Below are positions 49,103 through 58,637 of a stretch of 64,000 nt of DNA, one piece after another. The translations under genes and the position numbers were made by a program. Every line of letters begins with the position of its first letter. Position 1 is the stretch's first letter. A model generated the notes under the pieces. The model was not told the origin of the DNA and made no database searches. It saw nothing but the letters and a program-made list of their open reading frames with translations. The stretch comes from Sporosarcina sp. FSL K6-2383. Its GTDB lineage: Bacteria; Bacillota; Bacilli; Bacillales_A; Planococcaceae. The stretch spans positions 2,891,501-2,955,500 of the forward strand of contig NZ_CP152017.1 in NCBI RefSeq assembly GCF_038618305.1, read 5' to 3'.

Positions 49103-50191
49103 TCATGCCTTAGCTGGTTCTACAACCTCAACAACCCAACTAAATGGATCCACTATTTTTCCATATTGAATACCTGTTAACTCGTTGTATAGTTTTTCGG
49201 ATAAACTACCAATATCACCATTATTAACAACTAGCTGTTCATCACGCCAATTCAGTTCACCAATCGGAGAAACAACAGCAGCTGTTCCCGTTCCGAAAGC
49301 TTCTTCCAGCGTACCTGCTCGATGCGCCTCATATATTTCTTCAACTGAAATTTTACGCTCAATGACAGGAATATCCCAATGCTTTAATAGCTGGATGATA
49401 GACTTTCTTGTAATTCCTTCTAAAATACTACCATTCAAAACAGGTGTTATCACTTCACCGTTAATCTTAAAGAAGACATTCATACTACCCACTTCTTCAA
49501 TATATTTTCGTTCCACTCCATCCAGCCACAGTACCTGCGAATAGCCTTTGCGATCAGCAATTTCCTGTGCTCTTAAACCGGATGCATAGTTACCAGCCGT
49601 TTTCGCCATGCCAGTTCCGCCTGCAACAGCACGCACATATTCATCTTCAACCAAAATTTTAACTGGATGAATGCCTTCCTTATAATAGGATCCAACTGGG
49701 GATAGAATAATGGTGAATTGATACTTTTTCGAAGGGGCCACACCTAAATACGGTTCGGTCGCAATCATATATGGGCGTATGTATAATGACGTGCCTTCTT
49801 CTGTCGGAATCCATTCTTTATCAATAACCAATAGTTCCTCCAAAGCCTCAATCGCACTCTGCTCCGTAAATTGAGGCATACATAAGCGATCGCATGACTG
49901 ATTCATACGGCGCATATTTTCCTCTGGACGGAATAAGAGAACCTTACCATCCTTACCCATATAGGCTTTCATGCCTTCAAATACAGATTGACCGTAATGA
50001 AAAACCGTGGCGGCAGGATCTAACGCAATAGGTGCATAGGGAACAATTCGATGTCCACTCCAACCTTGTCCTTCAGTATAATCCGCAATAAACATATGGT
50101 CTGTGAATACTCTTCCAAACTCCAATTGATCGGATAATGGTTTTTGCTTTTTTGTTTCACTTAATGTAATGTCGATTATATGTTTTCCCAT
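49103..50191 (-). CDS. ilvE: Branched-chain amino acid aminotransferase
   Basis: 362 residues from ATG at 50191; AAGGGAG stands 13 bases before it. Fold-type IV PLP enzyme: FHYGQSVFEGMKAYMGKDGK, RPEENMRRMNQSCDRLCMP, the Lys of TGMAKTAGNYASGLRAQ and EEAFGTGTAAVVSPIG. Interconverts Leu/Ile/Val and their keto acids. A CodY-like site lies about 110 bases upstream. Confidence 0.94.
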   Translation of the reverse strand: MGKHIIDITLSETKKQKPLSDQLEFGRVFTDHMFIADYTEGQGWSGHRIVPYAPIALDPAATVFHYGQSVFEGMKAYMGKDGKVLLFRPEENMRRMNQSCDRLCMPQFTEQSAIEALEELLVIDKEWIPTEEGTSLYIRPYMIATEPYLGVAPSKKYQFTIILSPVGSYYKEGIHPVKILVEDEYVRAVAGGTGMAKTAGNYASGLRAQEIADRKGYSQVLWLDGVERKYIEEVGSMNVFFKINGEVITPVLNGSILEGITRKSIIQLLKHWDIPVIERKISVEEIYEAHRAGTLEEAFGTGTAAVVSPIGELNWRDEQLVVNNGDIGSLSEKLYNELTGIQYGKIVDPFSWVVEVVEPAKA

Positions 50192-50298
50192 GGTGTGCAT
50201 CTCCCTTTTTCTATTCTTCATTCCAATCAATGAATACTAAAAAGGAATACCAAGATAAGCTCAATTAGATGGCTTAAATGATATTCCTTCCTAATTGC

Positions 50299-50313
50299 AA
50301 TTTTCGGAATTCA
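50299..50313. promoter_or_regulatory. CodY-like box upstream of ilvE
   Basis: AATTTTCGGAATTCA against the CodY consensus AATTTTCWGAAAATT, 11 matches. ilvE is a usual CodY target in Bacillales. Also near a minus-strand TTGTTC-N17-TATATT promoter candidate (about 50324-50353). Confidence 0.5.
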
Positions 50314-50401
50314 TTTTTCTAATAATATAGATTATATCAACATATCGAACAATATGCTATCCCATCCTAAAAAAAAAATTCTAAACTGAGGAGGTATTTT
50401 T

Positions 50402-50944
50402 TTGCAACAACATTATTTCATCGGGATTCCCATTCCACCAACCTTTAAAGACACTGTGGAAATGTTTAACAAGAAATATCAACTAGAAACAACTTATAAA
50501 GTAATTCCACACCTAAAGGATTTACATGTGACTCTATTTTACTTAGGTGCGGTGCCGGATGAACTGTTGCCACCGCTAAAGAATCGGCTGATAGAAATTG
50601 CTACACATCATCAAGCATTTCCTACCAAAATAAACGGTTTTTCATACTTTGGTGCTTCATCTGGACCACGCGTAGTTTATTTATCAATTGAGCAATCAAT
50701 CGCTTTATCCTCTCTACAGCGTGAGATTGAGCATAATATTGCCCAACAATTGGTACGACCAATCTCAGAACGCTTCACTCCCCATATCACCATTGCAAAA
50801 AAGCGTAAAACAACAGATGATTTTTTCATTCAAAAGGAGAAAATCCAGCCGATTGAAGTATCGGTTCACTCATTTTCGCTTTTTACTATTCATCCAAATC
50901 AATCACCGAAGTATGAAGAAATACAAAAATTTGAGCTTAGTTAA
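50402..50944 (+). CDS. thpR: RNA 2',3'-cyclic phosphodiesterase (2'-5' RNA ligase family)
   Basis: 180 residues from TTG behind GAGGAGG. Two HxT motifs, HVTLFYLG near 42-49 and HITIAKKR near 128, typical of LigT/ThpR 2H phosphoesterases. Hydrolyses 2',3'-cyclic phosphate RNA ends. N-terminus YFIGIPIPPTFKD is typical. Confidence 0.88.
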   Translation: MQQHYFIGIPIPPTFKDTVEMFNKKYQLETTYKVIPHLKDLHVTLFYLGAVPDELLPPLKNRLIEIATHHQAFPTKINGFSYFGASSGPRVVYLSIEQSIALSSLQREIEHNIAQQLVRPISERFTPHITIAKKRKTTDDFFIQKEKIQPIEVSVHSFSLFTIHPNQSPKYEEIQKFELS

Positions 50945-51077
50945 CAAAGACTAGGACACAATTCCGCCTTAAACCTATATTTAAAATACACATTTCATTC
51001 GAATGAATAGCTTCCTCAATTCTCACAATGTTAAACTAGTAGTAACAAATCCTCTACTAACAAAGGAGCGAAGTACC

Positions 51078-51530
51078 ATGACGAATATTTCTAAAGAAAT
51101 GGCAACAGAAGTAATTTTATTAGCAAAAAGGGATAAAGGATTAACTTTTGACGAGATTGCGGCAGTTGTTGGGCGCCACCCTGTTTGGACAGCCTCCGCT
51201 ATTATGGGACAGGCGTCGATGAGTGCTGAAGAGGCAGACAAGTTGGTAAATCTACTAGAACTGGATGCATCCGTTTCAACTTCATTACAACAAATTCCGC
51301 TAAAAGGTTCGTTAGATGAAAGTATTCCAGTCGATCCACTGCTTTACCGCTTCCATGAAATTTTACAAGTGTATGGCACAACCATCAAAGGTGTTATTCA
51401 TGAAAAATTTGGCGATGGCATTATGAGTGCGATTGATTTTACGATGGATATTGACAAAAAAGAAGACCCTGCTGGCGATCGTGTTGTTGTCACATTAGAC
51501 GGTAAATTTTTGCCTTATAAAAAATGGTGA
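51078..51530 (+). CDS. cynS: Cyanate hydratase (cyanase)
   Basis: 150 residues from ATG at 51078 behind AAAGGAG. HTH-like N-terminal domain (LTFDEIAAVVGRHPVWTASA, MGQASMSAEEA), then the catalytic domain with Arg/Glu in DPLLYRFHEILQVYG and Ser in GDGIMSAIDFTMDI. Converts cyanate plus bicarbonate to CO2 and carbamate/ammonia as a decamer. No adjacent cynT or cynX seen. Confidence 0.94.
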   Translation: MTNISKEMATEVILLAKRDKGLTFDEIAAVVGRHPVWTASAIMGQASMSAEEADKLVNLLELDASVSTSLQQIPLKGSLDESIPVDPLLYRFHEILQVYGTTIKGVIHEKFGDGIMSAIDFTMDIDKKEDPAGDRVVVTLDGKFLPYKKW

Positions 51531-51540
51531 GCATTTGCAT

Positions 51541-51585
51541 AAAAATCCGTACCTTCTCAAGTTCCTTTGAGAAGGTACGGATTTT
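51541..51585. terminator. Bidirectional terminator after cynS
   Basis: AAATCCGTACCTTCTCAA pairs with TTGAGAAGGTACGGATTT, 17 or more perfect pairs, between cynS and the convergent SRPBCC gene. Confidence 0.9.
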
Positions 51586-51600
51586 GTAATGTAGGATGCT

Positions 51601-52050
51601 TTAATTTGCTGATTCAGCAATCTTTTTGACACGTTGAACAAACTCAACAACGACTTTATCATTGCCGAATAATAGAAATAATTTCACAAACCATTTTAAG
51701 GGAAGATTCGTCGTTGTATACGTAAATGACGTTCTGGATTCATCTATTTTAACCAAATGGTAGCCCGCTGTAATATCGAACATATTTCCCAGTGTAAAAC
51801 CGACTTTCATCTTTTTTTCATCTGAAGAATCGCTATACTCTAGCGTCTCGACTTCGTATTCCATCACACGCTTACCTTCTTGATATTTTTGCAAATAGAT
51901 ACTCCCGACCATTTCATCCGTTATCGTTACCGGTTGGTTTCCAACAACCTTCGGCATTATTTTTTGCATATTTTCTAAAGATCCATCAAACAACTGCCAC
52001 ACCGTCTCAATCGGCGCATTAATTTCAACTGTGTTCGTCCATTGTTTCAT
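51601..52050 (-). CDS. SRPBCC-fold protein
   Basis: 149 residues from ATG at 52050 behind AAGGTGG. START/Bet v1-like ligand-binding fold: NTVEINAPIETVWQLFDGSL start and a long C-terminal helix WFVKLFLLFGNDKVVVEFVQ. Cytoplasmic; binds an unknown hydrophobic ligand or acts in stress response. Confidence 0.78.
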   Translation of the reverse strand: MKQWTNTVEINAPIETVWQLFDGSLENMQKIMPKVVGNQPVTITDEMVGSIYLQKYQEGKRVMEYEVETLEYSDSSDEKKMKVGFTLGNMFDITAGYHLVKIDESRTSFTYTTTNLPLKWFVKLFLLFGNDKVVVEFVQRVKKIAESAN

Positions 52051-52126
52051 CCTAATAACCACCTTGTCCTATTAATCAAACATTTAACACCATCATGTCC
52101 TCCTTTCGGCTTAAAAGAAACACAAC

Positions 52127-52173
52127 AATAAAAAGCCGTACCATCTCAAATCACTTTGAAATAGTACGGCTTT
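52127..52173. terminator. Terminator of the amino-acid ABC operon
   Basis: AAAAGCCGTACCATCTCAA and TTTGAAATAGTACGGCTTT form a long imperfect stem with a T-tract on the minus strand. Confidence 0.8.
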
Positions 52174-52176
52174 CCC

Positions 52177-52908
52177 TTACAGTACTTTACTCAAAAATGC
52201 TTTCGTCCGTTCATTTTTCGGTGCGTTGAACACTTGCTCAGGCGTTCCTTCTTCTACTAGATAACCACCATCCATGAATAATACACGGTCACCCATCTCT
52301 TTCGCAAAGCCCATTTCATGCGTAACAACGACCATCGTCATGCCTTCTTGCGCCAACTGTTTCATAACATCTAACACTTCATTAACCATTTCTGGATCAA
52401 GTGCCGAGGTCGGCTCGTCGAACAGCATAATTTTCGGTTGCATAGCCAATGCCCTAGCAATCGCAACCCGCTGCATTTGACCACCCGACAATTGCTCGGG
52501 ATAGACATTTGCCTTATCTGCGAGTCCGACCTTTTTTAGCAATTGATGAGCCAGCGTCTCAGCATCCGCCGCAGTCATCTTACGAATTTTTTTCGGGGCA
52601 ATCGTAATATTGTCTATGACACGCATATGTGGAAATAGGTTAAACTGCTGAAATACCATCCCCACTTCTTTGCGAATCGCATTAATATCCGTTTTGGGAT
52701 CATTAACCTTCACACCATCAATAAAAACTTCCCCTGCCGTAATTTCTTCCAGCAAATTAATACATCGCAAAAAAGTACTTTTCCCCGAACCACTTGGGCC
52801 AATGACACAAATAATTTCTTTTTCCTTCACTTCATAATCAATGCCCTTTAACACTTCCAACTTGCCAAATGATTTCACTAATCCTTGGACCTTGATCATC
52901 TTATTCAC
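52177..52908 (-). CDS. Polar amino-acid ABC transporter, ATPase
   Basis: 243 residues. Walker [10 protein letters not shown] near 35, Q-loop [10 protein letters not shown], signature [16 protein letters not shown] and Walker [15 protein letters not shown], with the switch His in [10 protein letters not shown]. GlnQ/ArtM-type. Drives import with the permease and binding protein encoded just upstream in the operon. Exact amino acid not determined. Confidence 0.93.
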   Translation of the reverse strand: MNKMIKVQGLVKSFGKLEVLKGIDYEVKEKEIICVIGPSGSGKSTFLRCINLLEEITAGEVFIDGVKVNDPKTDINAIRKEVGMVFQQFNLFPHMRVIDNITIAPKKIRKMTAADAETLAHQLLKKVGLADKANVYPEQLSGGQMQRVAIARALAMQPKIMLFDEPTSALDPEMVNEVLDVMKQLAQEGMTMVVVTHEMGFAKEMGDRVLFMDGGYLVEEGTPEQVFNAPKNERTKAFLSKVL

Positions 52909-52917
52909 CTTCCTACT

Positions 52918-53640
52918 TTAAGAGCGCCGCAATGAAAAGACGTTCCTTCGTTGCATCGGAATATAGCTATTACTAAAGCGTTTTTCCACATATGAAATCA
53001 ATTTCCCTAATACAAAGGTTAAGCATAAGTAAAGAATCGCAACCATAATATACGGCTCCCAAAATCTGAGCGTAGCTCCAGCAACAACTTTACCTGCAAA
53101 TAATATATCATTTGCAGCGATGACCATCAATAATGATGAATCTTTTAACAAGGCAATTAGTTCATTGCCCAGTGGTGGAACCATCCGTCGAAAAGCTTGT
53201 GGTAAAATAATATTCTTCATCGCAATCACTGTTGTCATTCCAAGTGATCTCGCGGCTTCCATCTGACCTTTTTCAATCGACTGAATACCAGCACGAATGA
53301 TTTCCGCATTATAAGCGGCACTATTTAAACTGAGCGCAATGACACCTGATGTGAAATACCCTAAGGATTGGCCGAAAATTCCTGGTATTACCGCCGTATG
53401 AATTAATAAAATTTGTACTAACAACGGTGTCCCTCGGAAAAAGTCCACATAGTACTTACTTGGATAATACAGCCACTTTTTCTTTGATAGCTTCCCCATA
53501 CCAACGAACAACCCTAAGACAAGTCCTAGCACGTAACTAATCAGTGTGAGTGATACTGTAATACCAATCCCACGGATAAATAATTCACGATAGTTCCAAA
53601 TTACCCCCCACATATCCCAACGTATATCTAAGAAATCCAA
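52918..53640 (-). CDS. Polar amino-acid ABC transporter, permease
   Basis: 240 residues from TTG at 53640 (GGGGAG eight bases upstream; a GTG at 53649 is also possible). Five or so TM helices; the HisMQ motif SLGMTTVIAMKNIILPQAFR near 135 and VDFFRGTPLLVQI near 70 identify the GlnP/ArtQ family. Forms the membrane channel. Confidence 0.92.
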   Translation of the reverse strand: MDFLDIRWDMWGVIWNYRELFIRGIGITVSLTLISYVLGLVLGLFVGMGKLSKKKWLYYPSKYYVDFFRGTPLLVQILLIHTAVIPGIFGQSLGYFTSGVIALSLNSAAYNAEIIRAGIQSIEKGQMEAARSLGMTTVIAMKNIILPQAFRRMVPPLGNELIALLKDSSLLMVIAANDILFAGKVVAGATLRFWEPYIMVAILYLCLTFVLGKLISYVEKRFSNSYIPMQRRNVFSLRRS

Positions 53641-53680
53641 ATCTACCACTCCCCTACCACAGCTTTACATAGTGTATTAT

Positions 53681-54481
53681 TTACTCTAGATCAAAGCCAG
53701 TGATTTCTTTCAATTTCCCATTATCCTTTATAATTTGAATTCCTTTATTTAATAACTCGAGAACTTCTGTATTCCCTTTTTTAACCATCAATCCATAATA
53801 CTCTTTTTCAAAACTTGCATCTTCAATTGTCTTCACTTGTACTTTCGGGTTGTTAGCTTTGTAGTCAATAATAACGGCATTATCTCCTACAGCAGCATCC
53901 GCATTCCCGTTAATCATTTCACTAATCGCCAATGGCATTGTTTCCGCTGCTACAATTTTAGAGCTTGTATCCCCTAATAAACCCTTTGTGACAATATGCC
54001 CTGTAGTATTAATTTGAACAGCTACGCGTTTATCCTTCAATTCTGCAAAACTTTCTACCGAAGAATCTTCAGGAACAAGAATGAGTTGATTCGCACTAAA
54101 ATAAGGATCAGTGAAGTCATATGATTTCTGACGTTCTTCCGTAATCGTAATTGAAGAAACAGCAAAGTGCACTTCACTATTATCTACAGCTGGGAATAAT
54201 GGTTCCCATCCTATGTTTTTAAACTCTATTTCAAAACCTGCTGCTTCTGCAATCGCATTGACAATATCAATATCGATCCCGACAATATTCCCTTTCTCGT
54301 CCATTGATTCCATTGGCGCATACGTTGCATCAGTACCAACAATTAGTTTACGAACCCCTTCATTTTCACCTTCCCCTACATCCGTTGACGAACCTGAATC
54401 CTTCGTTCCACATCCAAATAAAACAACACTTAAGCTAACTAAAAGAACTCCTAATAACAAGAAACGACCTGTCTTCTTCAA
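53681..54481 (-). CDS. Polar amino-acid ABC transporter, substrate-binding lipoprotein
   Basis: 266 residues. Type II signal LLLGVLLVSLSVVLFGCGTK with Cys at 24. SBP family 3: KLIVGTDATYAPMESMDEKG near 44, GIDIDIVNAIAEAAG, and the ITITEERQKSYDFTDPYFSA region. Captures the amino acid outside the membrane. Promoter expected in 54482-54600. Confidence 0.92.
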   Translation of the reverse strand: MKKTGRFLLLGVLLVSLSVVLFGCGTKDSGSSTDVGEGENEGVRKLIVGTDATYAPMESMDEKGNIVGIDIDIVNAIAEAAGFEIEFKNIGWEPLFPAVDNSEVHFAVSSITITEERQKSYDFTDPYFSANQLILVPEDSSVESFAELKDKRVAVQINTTGHIVTKGLLGDTSSKIVAAETMPLAISEMINGNADAAVGDNAVIIDYKANNPKVQVKTIEDASFEKEYYGLMVKKGNTEVLELLNKGIQIIKDNGKLKEITGFDLE

Positions 54482-54602
54482 AATAATTCCCCCCTACATA
54501 ATTTTCATACTAGTATCAATTTAAATTATCTGAATTTTTCAGATAGTTATTCATTATTATATACGAGTAGAACGACCTATTCAATAGAAAATAAAAGAAG
54601 CA

Positions 54603-54636
54603 AAAAGCCGACTGCCTTGAGCAATCAGCTTTTCAT
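54603..54636. terminator. Terminator after the respiratory membrane gene
   Basis: AAAAGCTGATTGCTCAAGGCAGTCGGCTTTTTG on the minus strand; stem AGCTGA/TCGGCT plus TTTTTG. Confidence 0.65.
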
Positions 54637-54641
54637 CGACA

Positions 54642-55202
54642 CTATACCTCATGCGTTGATTGATCAGTAAATCTGAAATAGAATAAGTAAATAATCATTA
54701 CGAAGGAGGTCGTTAAAAATCCCCAGCCCAATATGATTTGCTCAATTAGTAAATAATTATTACATAATTGAACTGGTGCCATAATATACAATAGTCCCAT
54801 TACTAAAAAGACAATTGTAAAACTAACAAAGAAAATCTTTTTAATAAGTAGGCTCACTTTCCCCCAACTATCCCGTAGTGGAACACCAGCTAAAAACGGT
54901 AAACTAATAAACTTAAATAACTCGATACTCTGCATAGTCAACGCCTCGTCCATTGTTCGAGGGATCATCCAGTACATCATAATGATAGAAAATAGCAAAA
55001 TACCAGGTAACCCGTTACCATTCCATCTGTCAAAGAAGCGTGGGAACTTTTGCTGGAGTAGCTTCGCCATTAAAAAACCCGCCACAACAAACAACGGCAT
55101 TTGCATATGCATATGCATAATCATGATTGATTCCAATACATTTGCAACAGGAGGAAGGATTAAGAACAGAAAGAGCACCAAACCGTATTTAAATTGTTTC
55201 AT
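54642..55202 (-). CDS. Membrane protein of the cytochrome oxidase cluster
   Basis: 186 residues, five or six TM helices. The first loop has MIMHMHMQMP, a Met/His-rich motif that could bind copper. Follows the SCO gene by 3 bases, so it is cotranscribed and may aid copper delivery or oxidase assembly. Family not recognised; role inferred from position and Met/His residues. Confidence 0.65.
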   Translation of the reverse strand: MKQFKYGLVLFLFLILPPVANVLESIMIMHMHMQMPLFVVAGFLMAKLLQQKFPRFFDRWNGNGLPGILLFSIIMMYWMIPRTMDEALTMQSIELFKFISLPFLAGVPLRDSWGKVSLLIKKIFFVSFTIVFLVMGLLYIMAPVQLCNNYLLIEQIILGWGFLTTSFVMIIYLFYFRFTDQSTHEV

Positions 55203-55205
55203 AGC

Positions 55206-55841
55206 CTACGCACCTGCTTCTTCTTCAAGGATTTTGATGACTGTATTCGCTGCCTCATCAACCTTCTTATAATCTAAGACCTCTGCCAAAGTACCTTGCT
55301 TATCAACCAAATAGAATGCTGAATTATGCGCGAAATTTCCATATTCATCAGGAATTACGATGACGCCAAACTCATCCAACAAAAACTGTAGCTCCTCTTG
55401 GTCCTTAATCCTTGCCATTCTCCAGAGTTCTCCATCACTATTCGTAAACAAATTTTGATAAACAGCCAATCTTTCAGGATCATCACGTTCAGGATCGAAA
55501 CTAATACTTAAAAATTGTATGTCTTTTCCGATATACTCCTTTGGAATTAAATCATAAACCTGATCCATATTCATTTCCAAATCAATACAAACTGTTGTGC
55601 ACATCGAGTAGATAAATGTAATGAAAACATATTTCCCTTTAAATTCATCAATTGAATAAGTGCGACCATTACTATCCTCAAATGCTACGTCAGGAAATTG
55701 CGGTTTTTCCTCCACTAACTTATTCACCCTTGCCGTTTCCGCAGTAAATGCGCTGAACTGATCAGTTCCTACATAAAATAGAACAAAGCCAAAGAGTAGA
55801 ACGATGATTGTCGCTAGTAAATTATGCTGTTTGTTCTTCAC
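55206..55841 (-). CDS. SCO-family copper chaperone
   Basis: 211 residues, N-terminal TM anchor (LLATIIVLLFGFVLFYVGT), thioredoxin-like fold with the copper-binding CTTVC (YSMCTTVCIDLEMN near 80) and the distal His in NFAHNSAFYLVDKQG near 169. SCO proteins load CuA in subunit II. Downstream of the ba3 oxidase genes. Confidence 0.9.
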   Translation of the reverse strand: MKNKQHNLLATIIVLLFGFVLFYVGTDQFSAFTAETARVNKLVEEKPQFPDVAFEDSNGRTYSIDEFKGKYVFITFIYSMCTTVCIDLEMNMDQVYDLIPKEYIGKDIQFLSISFDPERDDPERLAVYQNLFTNSDGELWRMARIKDQEELQFLLDEFGVIVIPDEYGNFAHNSAFYLVDKQGTLAEVLDYKKVDEAANTVIKILEEEAGA

Positions 55842-55872
55842 AATCCATCACTTCCTCATTGTTTTATAGACG

Positions 55873-55906
55873 AAAAGAGGTAGCCTTTTAACACAGGCTA
55901 CCTCTC
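55873..55906 (-). terminator. Terminator between oxidase genes and SCO
   Basis: AGAGGTAGCC-N10-GGCTACCTCTTTT; ten perfect pairs. SCO would need read-through or its own promoter. Confidence 0.82.
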
Positions 55907-55918
55907 CGTTTTAGTCCT

Positions 55919-57592
55919 TTACCAAGTCTTAATTGGTGGTGAACCTGGTGGTGCATTTACAATTAAGTCTACTAACGGAACGACATAGCCCATTGCGACG
56001 ACTAATAGCATGATGATAATCCATAGTCCCCAACGATCTGTCCAAAGTGGTGTTTTTGTTTCGTTTTCCTCTGGCTCAGCAATCGGGAATTCTGTTACTC
56101 CTTTTGGTGCAAAGAACATCATATTAAAGACTGCGTAAACTTGGAGCACAACACCAATGATTAATAGTGTTCCACCGACAGCAAGTAGAATCATGTATGG
56201 ATCCCAACCGAGTGCTGTTGCGTTATCGCCATATGTTGTATAAGATGTTCGACGTGGTGAGCCAAGTAAACCAACCCAGTGCATCGAACCTGACATGAAC
56301 AGCATACCGGCCGTCCAAATAATTGTTTGGATAACCCCTAGTTTATTCATCGCCGGTGTTAACACCCGTTTAGATAGATAAGGTACTAACCAATAACTAA
56401 TTCCGAAGAATGTTAGAATAACGGATGTACCCACAGTTAAGTGGAAGTGTCCAACAACCCATAACGTATTGTGAACAACTTGGTTCAATTGATTTGTTGT
56501 TTGAGCAATACCACCCGCTCCTGCTGGAATGAAAGCAATCATCGCAATCATCGGTGCAAGGAAGCGAACATCGCCCCAAGGTAATTTTTTATACCAACCA
56601 AGTAGCCCTTTACCACCTTTTCTTCTACCTGTACGTTCAAACACTGAGAACATCGCGAACGCAGTCATAAGTGACGGTAAACCGATTGATAAACTCATAA
56701 AGACGTGCAAGAATTTCAATGTTTCCGCCATTCCTGGGTCAACAATTTGGTGGTGGAATCCACCTGGGATATTTGTGATGACCAGCATGATGACGACAAT
56801 ACGTGTTAACGTGTCACTAAATCGTCTACCACCGATTACTTTCGGTACAATGACATACCAAGCAGATACGGCTGTTAGATACCAAATGTTTACTAACGTA
56901 TGGCCGAAAGCCCAAAACAGTGTACGGCTGACCATGACATTGATTGTTTCAAGGAAACCAGCTGACCAAAAAATCAGCATAACAACTTCAATTGTGACAC
57001 CGATACTTCCAAAGAATAATAGTACGAATACACCTGTTGCGAAGAATGCCAGGATTGGAATACTTTGTCCCGGATTATTCTTTCTCCAAGTTGCTACGTT
57101 GATAAATGCTCCAAACGCACAAACCCAGACACCCAATACAATGAACGCTAATCCAATATAGAAGAATGGGGAAGCTGCCATTGGCGGGTAAAATGTATAA
57201 AGAACCGTTGCTTTATTCAGTAGGATTGGTATAACTGCTATAACGAATCCCACAATTTTCATCCAGAAGCCAATCCAACCCATTTTTCTTACTTTCGGAA
57301 GAAGTCCTCCTAGTGTGTGGGAAAGCCCCGCATAAAAGTAACCGATTGTGAAGAACGCTGTTAATACGAGAACAAGTAATACTCCGTGTGCTGTGAGCAC
57401 TTGATAATAGGTAAACCATGATGGTAATTGGATAAGACCTGCTCGTTCCAGACCTTGTGCTAATCCTAGAAACCCACCTATCAATAATGCTATAAACGCT
57501 ACAACCATATATGATTTCGATAACTTCGCATCCTGAGCATTAACGCCCAATATCTTATTTGTTTTTTCCTTAAGTGACTGTGCTGTTGCCAT
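55919..57592 (-). CDS. cbaA: ba3-type cytochrome c oxidase subunit I
   Basis: 557 residues, 12-13 TM helices. Haem/CuB ligands: His in LTAHGVLLVLVLTAFF for low-spin haem, AFGHTLVNIWYLTAVSAWYV (CuB His with Tyr), and HVFMSLSIG and VGHFHLTVGT near 390-400. Sequence type is the B-family (ba3/b(o/a)3) oxidase of Thermus/Bacillus, lacking the D-channel motif. Reduces O2 to water with proton pumping. Operon IIa-II-I. Confidence 0.93.
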   Translation of the reverse strand: MATAQSLKEKTNKILGVNAQDAKLSKSYMVVAFIALLIGGFLGLAQGLERAGLIQLPSWFTYYQVLTAHGVLLVLVLTAFFTIGYFYAGLSHTLGGLLPKVRKMGWIGFWMKIVGFVIAVIPILLNKATVLYTFYPPMAASPFFYIGLAFIVLGVWVCAFGAFINVATWRKNNPGQSIPILAFFATGVFVLLFFGSIGVTIEVVMLIFWSAGFLETINVMVSRTLFWAFGHTLVNIWYLTAVSAWYVIVPKVIGGRRFSDTLTRIVVIMLVITNIPGGFHHQIVDPGMAETLKFLHVFMSLSIGLPSLMTAFAMFSVFERTGRRKGGKGLLGWYKKLPWGDVRFLAPMIAMIAFIPAGAGGIAQTTNQLNQVVHNTLWVVGHFHLTVGTSVILTFFGISYWLVPYLSKRVLTPAMNKLGVIQTIIWTAGMLFMSGSMHWVGLLGSPRRTSYTTYGDNATALGWDPYMILLAVGGTLLIIGVVLQVYAVFNMMFFAPKGVTEFPIAEPEENETKTPLWTDRWGLWIIIMLLVVAMGYVVPLVDLIVNAPPGSPPIKTW

Positions 57593-57606
57593 TTTCCTTC
57601 CCTCCT

Positions 57607-58074
57607 TTATTTAACCGTGATTGTCGTACTCATCATCTGATGACCGATTCCACAGTATTCATTACATAACACTAAATATTCACCAGGTTCATCAAATTTC
57701 TGTGTAATCTTTTGAATATATCCTGGCATAACCATTGCGTTCAAGTTAGTGCCCACTACTTGAAATCCGTGAACCACATCTTTAGAAGTCATTGTGAATG
57801 TCACGTTTGCCCCTACCGGCACTTCGATATTACTTGGCGTAAAACCAAATGTTTGTAATGTCATAATCACTTCATATTCGTTGTCGCCTCGATCGTAAAC
57901 ACCTGGGTTATCGAATGGTGCTGTTTGGTCCACCTTTTGTGGATCAAGTGTTTCTTTATGACTTGGTGGCCCCATGCCTAGTGCGAATGTTTGATATCCC
58001 GTGATTAACATGAAGATAACCAACATGCCGCCACTTATGATGAGCCATAATTCTTCATAACGGTGCATTTTCAT
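57607..58074 (-). CDS. cbaB: ba3-type cytochrome c oxidase subunit II
   Basis: 155 residues with one N-terminal TM (ELWLIISGGMLVIFMLITGY) and a cupredoxin domain; CuA site CNEYCGIGHQMM near 138 plus His in VVHGFQVVG near 100. Accepts electrons from cytochrome c. Short form as expected for ba3 oxidases. Confidence 0.93.
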   Translation of the reverse strand: MKMHRYEELWLIISGGMLVIFMLITGYQTFALGMGPPSHKETLDPQKVDQTAPFDNPGVYDRGDNEYEVIMTLQTFGFTPSNIEVPVGANVTFTMTSKDVVHGFQVVGTNLNAMVMPGYIQKITQKFDEPGEYLVLCNEYCGIGHQMMSTTITVK

Positions 58075-58087
58075 GTCTTTTCCCTCC

Positions 58088-58237
58088 CTATACTCTTCCC
58101 ATGTATAATACGAATAGCAAAACCCACATTGCGAGAATAACTGCCCCTACAACACCTACGGAAAATACTGTTCCTTTTAGTGAATGCTCTTGTTCGAATT
58201 TCTCCTTATCTTCGATGTTCACTTTTTGAGCTCCCAT
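58088..58237 (-). CDS. ba3-type oxidase subunit IIa (single TM)
   Basis: 49 residues from ATG at 58237 behind CAGGAGGTG. Hydrophilic N-terminus (VNIEDKEKFEQEHSLKGTV) then one TM helix (FSVGVVGAVILAMWVLLFVL). Same size and layout as the CoxIIa helix that completes ba3 oxidases, and the first gene of the oxidase operon. Missed by length cut-offs. Confidence 0.75.
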   Translation of the reverse strand: MGAQKVNIEDKEKFEQEHSLKGTVFSVGVVGAVILAMWVLLFVLYMGRV

Positions 58238-58297
58238 CCAAATTCACCTCCTGTGTTTTTCCTTATCTTCACTCTAGTTGATAATACTTCTCACATT

Positions 58298-58313
58298 TGT
58301 GATTAAAATCACA
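58298..58313. promoter_or_regulatory. Perfect Crp/Fnr-type box upstream of the ba3 operon
   Basis: TGTGATTAAAATCACA, exact TGTGA-N6-TCACA, ends 60 bases before the subunit IIa start codon. The Crp/Fnr regulator gene lies upstream (58638-59324). Likely its binding site. Confidence 0.78.
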
Positions 58314-58525
58314 CACCTAGTTAAATCTCGTAAGGGGCTCATATTTTTTTACAAATCAATCATGTCGGGATAAATTACGAAACCACCTTTAAGCCCCTAA
58401 ACATCGCATTTCACACTACTATTTTATATAAAAAATCAACGGATTACTTGCTCTTTTGAAATAGTGACAACTTATCGAACATAGTCATTTCACCCCAAAA
58501 ATCCTCTCCTCCATTCTCAATTAGA

Positions 58526-58584
58526 AAAAGCTATCTCCATTTGGTTTGCATCTAAATCATGCAAACCAAATGGAGATAGCTTTT
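58526..58584. terminator. 26-bp perfect hairpin between crp/fnr-like gene and ba3 operon
   Basis: AAAAGCTATCTCCATTTGGT... and its exact inverse around a seven-base loop; A-tract on one side and T-tract on the other, so usable in both directions. Downstream of the regulator gene. The 58238-58637 interval holds no other gene. Confidence 0.85.
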
Positions 58585-58637
58585 AAATTTGAATCAATAG
58601 GAGGCCGTATTGGTCTCTCTTTAAAATAGAAAAACAA

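Noticed and set aside
56529..57161. 210-codon plus-strand open frame
   Set aside because: Antisense to the oxidase subunit I gene; product has no domain and no promoter.
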